From NCBI GenBank assembly GCA_017550775.1, contig JAFZOA010000715.1:1-8848 (forward strand): a stretch of 8,848 bases of DNA. The letters are read 5' to 3'. Each line of letters starts with the position of its first letter. Position 1 is the stretch's first letter. Of this stretch, positions 1-6,583 are shown one piece after another. Below the pieces are notes generated by a model, which saw nothing but the letters and a program-made list of their open reading frames with translations, did not search any database and was not told where the DNA came from. The position numbers were made by a program, and so were the translations under genes. Source of the stretch: Ruminiclostridium sp. Lineage in GTDB: Bacteria; Bacillota_A; Clostridia; Oscillospirales; Ruminococcaceae.

Positions 1-786
1 GAATACCGCAGCCGTGCCCGTGACATCAGAAATGCAATAATCACGTACAACGAGGAAATGGCTGCTCTGACAGAAAAACTCAATAATGCCGAAACATACG
101 AGGAGTTATTAAAGCTCTACGATGAAATGTCAGCGGTATATACTAACTATAAGGAACTGCTTAAAGAGCTTCACGATCTTGCCGCCCCCGACGAGTACAG
201 TTCCGAACAGACCGAGATCGCCGCCGCTCTTGACACTCTGCTGGAGCTTCTGGATAAGACTCTGGGGTATATTCAGATAGCCCGGGATTTCGTTGAAAGC
301 TTCTACATTCTTCTGGACAAACACTATGATACGTTCTCTCAGATATATACCGATATCACCGACACAGCAATGGACAACATCAACAATATATACGAAAGCG
401 ACAAGGACGGCGAGCTCCGTAAGGCGTATTTTAAGGATATTTTTACCGATGTGTCCAACATCAGGTCAATTGTGGAACAGTGTAATGACGGTATATACTT
501 TGACGACGCGCAGTTCAAGGAGAAGTTCATTGGAATGCTCGATAACGGCATTGTCGCCTGCGGAGAGGTGGCGGGAAGAACTCCGCCGGAATACTTTAAA
601 AACCAGCACAGCGCTTTATGCACAGCGTCTGAAAACCTTAAAAAAGACTTTGAAAACATCAGATCTCTTTATCTTTCGCTTGACGGTATGAGAGAGGATT
701 CCGAAGCGGCATCGCATATAACTGAGCAGCTTAACAATGCGCATTTTGACGAGATTTTAAATGAGATCATCGGTCAGGAGTCGTAA
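1..786 (+). CDS. Partial hypothetical protein, acidic and helical (3' end of gene)
   Basis: I do not recognise this protein. The frame is open from base 1, so at least 261 C-terminal residues are present and the true start probably lies upstream. The first in-frame ATG (58) has a GAGG only about 3 bases before it, too close for a normal ribosome binding site. The visible part is rich in Glu, Asp, Leu and Lys, with runs that look like amphipathic helix or short coiled coil (for example ALTEKLNNAETYEELLKLYD near the visible start and EEYKELLKEL-like spacing after it). It has no obvious membrane segment, few cysteines and no catalytic motif I can name. The gene ends in TAA and is followed 16 bases later by a strong terminator, so it is the last gene of its transcript. 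It could be a cytoplasmic structural protein or the C-terminal part of an exported protein whose signal lies outside the window. Confidence 0.7.
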   Translation, partial: EYRSRARDIRNAIITYNEEMAALTEKLNNAETYEELLKLYDEMSAVYTNYKELLKELHDLAAPDEYSSEQTEIAAALDTLLELLDKTLGYIQIARDFVESFYILLDKHYDTFSQIYTDITDTAMDNINNIYESDKDGELRKAYFKDIFTDVSNIRSIVEQCNDGIYFDDAQFKEKFIGMLDNGIVACGEVAGRTPPEYFKNQHSALCTASENLKKDFENIRSLYLSLDGMREDSEAASHITEQLNNAHFDEILNEIIGQES

Positions 787-802
787 TATTTGCTTATAAC
801 AT

Positions 803-855
803 AAAAACTGTGTTTTCTCCACCCGCTCCGGCGTTGGAGAAAACACAGTTTTTTA
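803..855 (+). terminator. Rho-independent terminator after the helical protein gene
   Basis: A perfect 18-bp inverted repeat pairs 803-820 (AAAAACTGTGTTTTCTCC) with 836-853, leaving a 15-base loop (821-835). The right arm ends in a T run (849-854). Because the left arm starts with an A run, the structure could also stop transcription from the other strand, though no gene faces it here. It insulates the first gene from the kinase promoter about 55 bases downstream. Confidence 0.93.
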
Positions 856-910
856 TTATGGTACCTCTGGATCCGTACGAAAAAACAGGCTCTGTTGACA
901 TACTAAAGTA

Positions 911-939
911 TTGACGACGACCCGATAACCGTGTATAAT
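911..939 (+). promoter_or_regulatory. Sigma-A type promoter of the hybrid kinase gene
   Basis: The -35 box TTGACG (911-916) and the consensus -10 box TATAAT (934-939) are separated by exactly 17 bases. Transcription should start near 946, giving a leader of about 39 bases before the ATG at 985. A second TTGACA at 895-900 has no -10 box at a suitable distance. A short inverted repeat, ATACT-AA-AGTAT (900-911), touches the -35 box and could be an operator. Confidence 0.85.
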
Positions 940-984
940 AGTAATATGAGATGATATACCGTCTGCACACCGGGAGAACTACTT

Positions 985-3900
985 ATGAATAATAACAGAA
1001 TAACTATCGGTGATATAATAAAAAGCTTCGGCGTGAAAAAACTTGCCGTCGCGACACTCATTATCCTTTTCTTTGTCGCGATCATCGGCGTTTACAATTC
1101 CCTGCTCTTTTATACGACGAGAAATGCGATAACGGAGAACGGAGAGTTCAACGCGGTCAAATCCGCCGAGCAGTTCGACAAGTACCTCTCGTCCGGCAAG
1201 GACGTTGTAAGGATAGCGGAATACTCGCTTGAACGGTTCATGGAGGAAAACGCTTCCGGGGACGAGATACTTGAATACCTTCTCCGCGAGACCGATACTG
1301 TCATAAATTCGCTCGTACCGAACACCACCGGTCTGTACGCGTACATAGACGGGGTGTACTATGACGGCGGCGGCTGGGTCCCGGACGATGACTACGTCCC
1401 GACGGAACGCCCGTGGTACATCGACGCTGTCGCGCATAAGAACGGCATTGTTGTGGTCGATCCGTACCTCGATATGCAGTCCGGTTCGGTGATAATCACT
1501 CTCGCAAGGTGCCTGTCCGACGGTAAGAGCGTGGTCGCCCTCGACCTTACTATGGAGGAAATACAGACTCTTACCGAGAAGGCTTCCGCAAACGACGACT
1601 ACACCGTGAAAATGGTGCTGTGCAGCAACGGCACGGTCGTTGCTCATTCCGACAAGAAAGAGCTCGGAAAAAACTATCTTGACGAGAAAGACACTCTCGG
1701 CGCCGCGATAGCGAAAAAGCTGTATAACGACCCGGAGGTCTGCTTTGAACTCGATTTCGGCGGGAAGGGCCGCCTTATATACGCCGTACCGATACAGGAC
1801 GACTGGTACAGCGTTTCGGTGGTCGAGTCCGAGAACACATATCTCCCCCTTCGTATTCTTATGGTCGCGAGCGGCTTCGCTGTGATAGCGACCGTTATGA
1901 TACTCGCGGTGATAATATTCCGCTCCGGGCGCAAGGATATCGTGGCAAACCGCCTCAACTCCCAGCTTTCCTCATCCGCGGATATCTATATGTCCCTCTG
2001 TGAGCTCGATGTCATCAATAATACCGTGAGCGAGATCAAGAACGTCAACCCCGCTATCGCAAAAGCGGTGGCGAACTGCGGGAACAATATGCAGGAGGTC
2101 TTCTTCGGCATCATGAAGGGGCTCCCCGACAGCCCGACCAAGCAGGACGCGATAGATTTCGTGGATCTCTCGACCATAAACGAGCGTTTTGAGGGCGTGA
2201 AGGTGCTCACCAACGAGTATCTGAGCTACGGCAACATCTGGGTAAGAGCAAGGTTCGTCGTGTCCGGACGCACCCCCGAGGGAAGAATATCCCGTATCCT
2301 CTGGATGCTCGAAAACATCGACACGGAGAAGCGCGCCAGGGACAAGCTCACAGAAAAGGCGGAAAAGCTCAATTCTCAGCTTTCCTCCGCCGCGGATATC
2401 TACATTTCTCTTTGTGACCTCGACATAATCAACAACTCGGTAAGCGAGATCAAAAACGCAAATCCCGCGATAGCAAAGGCTGTGGCGGCATGCGACCACA
2501 ATATGCAGGATATCTTCTTCGGTATCATGAAAGGGCTTCCCGAAAGCCCCACCAAGCAGGCGGCGATAGACTTTGCGGATATGTCCGTGATCAACGAACG
2601 CCTCAGAGACACCAACACCGCGACCATAGAGTACCTGAGCTACGGGAATATATGGGTAAGAGCAAGGTATGTCGTGTCCGAGCGCACCGCGGACGGCAGG
2701 GTATCCCACGTTCTGTGGATGCTCGAAAACATCGACAACGAAAAGAAGGCGCGCGACGAGCTCATAGACAAGTCGGAGCGTGCGATCGCCGCAAACGAAG
2801 CAAAATCCGCATTCCTGTCCAATATGTCGCATGAGATACGCACCCCGATCAACGCGGTGCTCGGCATGAACGAAATGGTGCTCAGGGAATGCACCGACCC
2901 GAACATACTCGAATACTCCGAAAGCATCCGCACCGCCGGAACAACGCTGCTCGGGCTTATAAACGACATTCTTGACTTCTCGAAGATAGAAGCGGGCAAA
3001 ATGGAAATAATCCCCGTGGATTACGACCTCGCCACCGTACTCAATGACCTTGTGAACATGATACGCACGAGGGCGGACGCGAAGGGGCTTCTGCTTATAC
3101 CGGAATTCGATCACGAGATACCGGAGTTCCTGCACGGAGACGAGGTGCGCCTGAAACAGGTAATAACCAATATCCTCACCAACGCCGTGAAATACACCGA
3201 AAAGGGAAGCGTTACCTTCGGCGTTACATTCCGTAAGCCCGACGACGACCCGGACAGCATCATGCTCATCGTGTCGATAAAGGACACCGGTATCGGCATC
3301 AGAAAAGAGGATATGGCAAAGCTGTTCTCACAGTTCGAGAGAATTGAGGAAAAGCGTAACCGCAGCGTTGAGGGCACCGGTCTCGGTATGTCGATCACGC
3401 AGAGCCTGCTCTCGATGATGGACAGCTCGCTCAACGTTGAGAGCGTCTATGGCGAGGGCTCGGTATTCAGCTTTGAGATAAAGCAGGGAGTAAACAAGTG
3501 GGACAAGCTCGGCGACTATACGACTGCGTTCAAAAATTCCGTCTCCGAGCACAAGAAGTATAAGGAATCGTTCACCGCGCCCGAAGCCCGCGTGCTTGTG
3601 GTGGACGATACTCCCATGAACCTGCTTGTGTTCAAGAACCTGCTGAAAAAGACCGAAGTGAACATTGACACGGCGGAGAGCGGGGACGAGGGCATTCTGC
3701 TCGCACTGAAAAACAAGTACGATATCATCTTCCTCGACCACATGATGCCCAACAAAGACGGCATCGAGACGCTTAAGGAGCTTAAAGCGTCCGAGAGCGA
3801 CATTAACCGCGATACACCGATGATATGCCTTACCGCGAACGCTATTTCCGGCGCGAGAGAAAAGTACCTTGAAGCGGGCTTCGACGATTATCTCACAAAG

Positions 3901-4386
3901 CCTATCGACTACGCGAAGCTGGAAGAAATGATGTACGAACGGCTTCCGAAGGAGAAGATCGTCACCTCTGCGTCCGAACAGCCGGCACAGGAAAACAGAC
4001 CGAAGCGCACGATCCCGGATTTCGTGTTCGATCTGCATGAGATAGATGTCTTTTCGGGTGTCAAGAACTCCGGCTCTGAGGAGATATTCGTCGAGGTGCT
4101 TAAAACATACTCGTCCATGACACCGCGTCTGCTCGATGATATAGACTTATACTGGAGAGACGAGAACATCGAAATGGTTACGCGCAAGCTCGGAACGCTC
4201 AAAAGCTCGTCGCGTACAGCCGGAGCGGAGTGGATAAGAAGGCTCGCGCTTGAACTTGAGATCGCGGGACGTGAAAAGGATATAGAAAAGCTCACCGCAA
4301 AGCTCCCCGAGCTTTACAGCCGTTCCAAGTGGCTTTGTATCGAGCTGTCACCCATAAACGCAAAGAAACCGGACGATGAACAGTAA
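985..4386 (+). CDS. Membrane hybrid sensor histidine kinase (dCache, tandem PAS-like, HisKA, HATPase, REC, degenerate Hpt)
   Basis: A 1133-residue sensor kinase, expected to autophosphorylate on His and pass phosphate to its own receiver. A GGGAG site about 8 bases before ATG 985 supports the start. Order: TM1 about 18-40; extracellular dCache domain about 41-285 with RPWY at 142-145; TM2 about 290-313; two tandem PAS-like modules, 324-461 and 462-599; HisKA with H616 in SHEIRTP; HATPase with N733, DTGIGI (767-772) and GTGLGM (797-802); receiver with D874/D875, phosphoacceptor D918, T950 and K972; then an Hpt-like helical domain about 1010-1115. In that last domain the usual HALKSSS-type motif reads LGTLKSSS, so the phospho-accepting His is Gly1070. 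All kinase and receiver residues look intact. No separate response regulator or DNA-binding output lies nearby, so the downstream target is unknown. The gene is monocistronic, with its own promoter, and ends against a long palindrome. Confidence 0.95.
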   Translation: MNNNRITIGDIIKSFGVKKLAVATLIILFFVAIIGVYNSLLFYTTRNAITENGEFNAVKSAEQFDKYLSSGKDVVRIAEYSLERFMEENASGDEILEYLLRETDTVINSLVPNTTGLYAYIDGVYYDGGGWVPDDDYVPTERPWYIDAVAHKNGIVVVDPYLDMQSGSVIITLARCLSDGKSVVALDLTMEEIQTLTEKASANDDYTVKMVLCSNGTVVAHSDKKELGKNYLDEKDTLGAAIAKKLYNDPEVCFELDFGGKGRLIYAVPIQDDWYSVSVVESENTYLPLRILMVASGFAVIATVMILAVIIFRSGRKDIVANRLNSQLSSSADIYMSLCELDVINNTVSEIKNVNPAIAKAVANCGNNMQEVFFGIMKGLPDSPTKQDAIDFVDLSTINERFEGVKVLTNEYLSYGNIWVRARFVVSGRTPEGRISRILWMLENIDTEKRARDKLTEKAEKLNSQLSSAADIYISLCDLDIINNSVSEIKNANPAIAKAVAACDHNMQDIFFGIMKGLPESPTKQAAIDFADMSVINERLRDTNTATIEYLSYGNIWVRARYVVSERTADGRVSHVLWMLENIDNEKKARDELIDKSERAIAANEAKSAFLSNMSHEIRTPINAVLGMNEMVLRECTDPNILEYSESIRTAGTTLLGLINDILDFSKIEAGKMEIIPVDYDLATVLNDLVNMIRTRADAKGLLLIPEFDHEIPEFLHGDEVRLKQVITNILTNAVKYTEKGSVTFGVTFRKPDDDPDSIMLIVSIKDTGIGIRKEDMAKLFSQFERIEEKRNRSVEGTGLGMSITQSLLSMMDSSLNVESVYGEGSVFSFEIKQGVNKWDKLGDYTTAFKNSVSEHKKYKESFTAPEARVLVVDDTPMNLLVFKNLLKKTEVNIDTAESGDEGILLALKNKYDIIFLDHMMPNKDGIETLKELKASESDINRDTPMICLTANAISGAREKYLEAGFDDYLTKPIDYAKLEEMMYERLPKEKIVTSASEQPAQENRPKRTIPDFVFDLHEIDVFSGVKNSGSEEIFVEVLKTYSSMTPRLLDDIDLYWRDENIEMVTRKLGTLKSSSRTAGAEWIRRLALELEIAGREKDIEKLTAKLPELYSRSKWLCIELSPINAKKPDDEQ
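1954..2781 (+). repeat. In-frame tandem duplication of a 414-bp PAS-like module inside the kinase gene
   Basis: Two head-to-tail copies, 1954-2367 and 2368-2781, each encode 138 residues and align without any gap. By hand I count about 100 identical residues of 138 (roughly 72%). Both begin LNSQLSS and share SPTKQ, EYLSYGNIWVRAR and WMLENID. The fold type (PAS-like, ending in a helical linker around an ENID-EK stretch) is inferred from similar modules in clostridial kinases. The middle (residues about 402-411 against 540-549) is the most diverged part. Confidence 0.9.
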
Positions 4387-4539
4387 ACCAGAACGTCCCC
4401 GTGCCTGACTAATACTATTTTCACATCAATACACAGACATATTTATTTTCTCCCCCGCATGCGGCGGGGGAGAAAAAGTAAACAGATCATGTCTGTAAAT
4501 TGAAAAGAAAACAGTATAAAGGCATGGGGACGTTTTGTT
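4387..4539. repeat. Long imperfect palindrome (REP/MITE-like candidate) between convergent genes
   Basis: Almost the whole intergenic space folds on itself. Nested arms, outermost first: AACGTCCCCGTGCC (4392-4405) with 4521-4534, one G-T pair; ATACTATTTTC (4412-4422) with 4507-4517, one mismatch; TCAAT (4426-4430) with 4499-4503; ACAGACAT (4433-4440) with ATGTCTGT (4489-4496); TTTTCTCCCCCGC (4446-4458) with 4464-4476 around a 5-base loop. The outer edges touch both stop codons (4384-4386 and 4540-4538). No open frame or transposase motif is inside. The outer GTCCCC/GGGGAC arms resemble, from memory, the ends of dispersed palindromic repeats in Clostridia linked to REP-associated (Y1-type) transposases. 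That link is not proven here. It may also act as a two-way transcription barrier. Confidence 0.75.
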
Positions 4540-5353
4540 ATTCCGCGTTTCCGACAACTACCCTGTCAAGTCCGGAATAGTCCTTAACTATCTCCGGAGC
4601 AAGCCCCACCGAGCGCATTATCCCGGCGACCGCCTCTCCCTGGGTCTCTCCGATCTCGACCGCCATGAAGCCGCCCGGCGCGAGCCGCTTCGACCACACG
4701 GGGACTATCGCGCGGTAGAAGTCAAGCCCGTCCTCGCCGCCGTACAGAGCGGTCTCCGGCTCAAAGGCGACCTCACGCATGAGTGAGCGCATCTCCGCGC
4801 CGGTCAGGTACGGGGGATTGCAGAACACAGCGTCGAATGTCTGCTCCGGGAAGAGAGTGCCGTCCCGCGCGTCGGCTCTTACCGCGGTCACATCGGCATG
4901 GTTGAGCTCAATGTTACGCGTGAGATACGAAAACGCCGCCTCGTAAAGCTCCACCGCACAGCACCTCGCCCCCGTTTTCAGCGCGACGCTTATCGGGATA
5001 CAGCCGGTGCCGCTGCACAGGTCGATAGCTGTATCTCCCGCGCGGAGCCGCTTTACCGCTATATCCGTCAGCAGCTCGGTCTCCGGGCGGGGTATCAGCA
5101 CTCCCTCACCAACAAAAAACGGGAAGCCGTAGAACTCCCACTTCCCGAAGATATATTGCAGCGGTTCGCCGGTAACGCGGCGGGCGACCGCCTCGTCTAT
5201 ACGGCGAAGAACGTCATCGGAGAGCGCGTCGCCCGGAAAAACGGCTCCTGCGTACTCACGGATCACCTCCCGCGCCTCGAACGCCGGGTCAAAAACCCCC
5301 GCAGAAGCGAGGGTCTTTGTTATTTCCGCTCGTTTTTCAGATTCCCTTACCAC
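4538..5353 (-). CDS. prmC: Peptide chain release factor N5-glutamine methyltransferase (PrmC/HemK)
   Basis: PrmC methylates the Gln of the GGQ motif in class-1 release factors, using S-adenosylmethionine, and so improves translation termination in the cytosol. The 271-residue length is normal for the family. The N-terminal helical part carries the family signature GEPLQYIFGKWEFYG (62-76) and IPRPETE (87-93). The SAM-binding loop is DLCSGTGCI (111-119), and the catalytic NPPY that binds the substrate glutamine is at 179-182. The start is a GTG (5353-5351) with AAGGAG about 8 bases upstream. It overlaps the end of the DUF1385 gene by 7 bases, which suggests translational coupling in one operon. 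In many Firmicutes prfA follows prmC; here the gene instead ends at the palindrome. Confidence 0.95.
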   Translation of the reverse strand: MVRESEKRAEITKTLASAGVFDPAFEAREVIREYAGAVFPGDALSDDVLRRIDEAVARRVTGEPLQYIFGKWEFYGFPFFVGEGVLIPRPETELLTDIAVKRLRAGDTAIDLCSGTGCIPISVALKTGARCCAVELYEAAFSYLTRNIELNHADVTAVRADARDGTLFPEQTFDAVFCNPPYLTGAEMRSLMREVAFEPETALYGGEDGLDFYRAIVPVWSKRLAPGGFMAVEIGETQGEAVAGIMRSVGLAPEIVKDYSGLDRVVVGNAE

Positions 5354-6342
5354 TTGTCGCTCTCCTTGTCCTCCGGTATTACCGCCTTCATTGCCGCTAT
5401 CGCCGCCTCGATCTCGGAATCGTCCGGCTCCTTGGTGGTGAGACGCTGGAGCGCGAGTCCGGGAGCGGATATTATCTTTGTCAGCACGTTGTCATAGCGC
5501 CCCGCAAGCCGTATCACCTCGTAGGATATGCCTATGATGACCGGGAGCAGCAATATCTTGCAGGAAACGCGGAGTATCATCGCAAGCATCTCGCTCACTC
5601 CGAACGCGTCAATGAACATCTGGTTTGTGATCGGCGCGACAGAGTACACAAGTATGCTTATAAGCAGCACGAGGAAGATGAAGCTCGTACCGCAGCGCGG
5701 GTGGAAGCGGGTCTGGGGCTTTATGTTCTCCACCGTGAGGTCAAGCCCCTTCTCATAGCAGAAAATGGTCTTGTGCTCGGCACCGTGGTATTCATAGGTG
5801 CGGCGGATAGCCTCGGTCTTTGACACTATCCACATATAGGTCACAAAGATGATCATTTTCAGTATGCCCTCGAAAAGCGACTGGAACGGCGAGAGGTCGG
5901 TGCCTTCGCCGACGATGTATTGAAGCAGCATGAAAAGCCAGGTCGGCACGAACACGAACAGCACTATCGCCATTGCTATGCCGAGCACCATTGCTATCGT
6001 CATCACAACGCCCATGAGCTTGTCGCCGAGCTTATCGTCGAGCCACTTCTCGAACTTCGACATCTCCTCCTCGCCGTCCTCGTCCGCCATACCCGAAAGC
6101 TCCGCCGAGCGGGAAAGGTAATGGTAGCCGTCGGCAAGCTGGGACACAAAGTTGATCGAGCCACGGATAAACGGCGCTTTGTTGTACCATTTGCGTTCCT
6201 TGTTGTCCTTTTCCTCAATGACGATCTCACCCTCTTTGGTGCGCACCGCCATTGCGGTCTTTTTGGGACCCTTCATCATAATGCCCTCGATGAGAGCCTG
6301 TCCGCCTATCGTTGTGCGGTGAAGCTGTTCTTTCTCTGACAT
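5347..6342 (-). CDS. DUF1385 family integral membrane protein
   Basis: A 331-residue member of the DUF1385 (YqhQ-like) family, whose biochemical role is not established to my knowledge. Family marks seen: GGQALIEGIMMKGP at 13-26, the His-rich YEYHGAEHK at 183-191, and the RFHPRCGTSF stretch at 212-221. Probable membrane segments lie near 110-145, 160-175, 218-238 and 262-280. A charged, partly acidic loop (85-107) precedes the first. The conserved His/Glu/Cys residues could bind metal, but this is a guess. I chose ATG 6342-6340 because AGAAGGAGA sits just upstream (6355-6347). A longer frame to 6429 would begin within the promoter's -35 box. The stop overlaps the prmC start by 7 bases. DUF1385 next to prmC is a recurrent arrangement in Firmicutes, which suggests a link to translation or ribosome functions without proving one. 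Confidence 0.92.
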   Translation of the reverse strand: MSEKEQLHRTTIGGQALIEGIMMKGPKKTAMAVRTKEGEIVIEEKDNKERKWYNKAPFIRGSINFVSQLADGYHYLSRSAELSGMADEDGEEEMSKFEKWLDDKLGDKLMGVVMTIAMVLGIAMAIVLFVFVPTWLFMLLQYIVGEGTDLSPFQSLFEGILKMIIFVTYMWIVSKTEAIRRTYEYHGAEHKTIFCYEKGLDLTVENIKPQTRFHPRCGTSFIFLVLLISILVYSVAPITNQMFIDAFGVSEMLAMILRVSCKILLLPVIIGISYEVIRLAGRYDNVLTKIISAPGLALQRLTTKEPDDSEIEAAIAAMKAVIPEDKESDKW

Positions 6343-6346
6343 CTTA

Positions 6347-6355
6347 TCTCCTTCT
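6347..6355 (-). promoter_or_regulatory. Ribosome binding site fixing the DUF1385 start
   Basis: On the minus strand AGAAGGAGA is followed by 4 bases and then ATG (6342). This is a near-ideal site and decides the start in favour of a 331-residue protein rather than the longer open frame. Confidence 0.85.
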
Positions 6356-6363
6356 GAAATCGA

Positions 6364-6379
6364 CCCGCCTGTCCGCGGG
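6364..6379 (-). other. Short GC hairpin in the DUF1385 leader
   Basis: CCCGC (minus strand, 6379-6375) pairs with GCGGG (6368-6364) around a 6-base loop. It lies about 15 bases after the expected transcription start and has no T run, so it is not a terminator. It may protect the 5' end of the message or simply be chance. Confidence 0.45.
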
Positions 6380-6400
6380 AGCCAAATACGCAATATACAT

Positions 6401-6429
6401 ATTATAATATAACAGCGCCGATTTGTCAA
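6401..6429 (-). promoter_or_regulatory. Consensus sigma-A promoter of the DUF1385-prmC operon
   Basis: Read on the minus strand, TTGACA (6429-6424) and TATAAT (6406-6401) are both perfect consensus boxes, 17 bases apart. Expected transcription start is near 6394, giving a leader of about 50 bases. It is divergent from the Nudix gene promoter, whose -35 box begins about 70 bases away. The match suggests strong constitutive expression. Confidence 0.93.
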
Positions 6430-6499
6430 TATCGCAGTTCGGCTTTGCTTTCGCGGGGTAAAGTGTTGCGATATGATGAAACAAAAATCAAAAAAGGTA

Positions 6500-6528
6500 G
6501 TGACAAATCCGAAAAATTGTGCTATAAT
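6500..6528 (+). promoter_or_regulatory. Sigma-A type promoter of the Nudix gene
   Basis: GTGACA (6500-6505), a 17-base spacer and TATAAT (6523-6528). Transcription should begin near 6535. The in-frame ATG at 6473 lies upstream of this promoter and so cannot be the start on this transcript. Confidence 0.88.
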
Positions 6529-6540
6529 GATACCAATACA

Positions 6541-6558
6541 GGACGGTACTCCCCGTCC
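6541..6558 (+). other. Hairpin at the 5' end of the Nudix message
   Basis: GGACGG (6541-6546) and CCGTCC (6553-6558) form a 6-bp stem with a 6-base loop, only about 6 bases after the expected transcription start. No T run follows, so it is not a terminator. A 5' stem-loop that stabilises the message is a plausible role. Confidence 0.5.
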
Positions 6559-6583
6559 GCCACTATTACGAAAGGATGAGCCG

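Noticed and set aside
895..900. TTGACA as the -35 box of the kinase promoter
   Set aside because: No -10 box lies 16-18 bases downstream; the TTGACG at 911 has a perfect TATAAT at 17 bases.
979..1647. Minus-strand open frame over the kinase sensor region
   Set aside because: It lies opposite the well-supported dCache coding sequence, has no recognisable motif and no convincing ribosome site.
1972..3135. Long minus-strand open frame (387 codons) inside the kinase gene
   Set aside because: It is the complement of a clear kinase with all domain motifs. The frame stays open because of GC-biased codon positions, and its two halves simply mirror the duplicated PAS-like modules.
3328..4038. Minus-strand open frame over the kinase ATPase and receiver region
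   Set aside because: It is a shadow of the HATPase and receiver coding sequence, with a composition typical of antisense reading.
4446..4477. Central GC-rich hairpin as a simple rho-independent terminator
   Set aside because: On either strand the 3' side is followed by an A-rich stretch rather than a T run. It is better seen as the tip of the long palindrome, although some termination role remains possible.
4898..6339. Plus-strand open frames opposite prmC and the DUF1385 gene (4898-5497, 5317-5823, 5920-6339)
   Set aside because: Both minus-strand genes carry strong family motifs. The plus frames are His/Arg-rich antisense readings without promoter or ribosome site.
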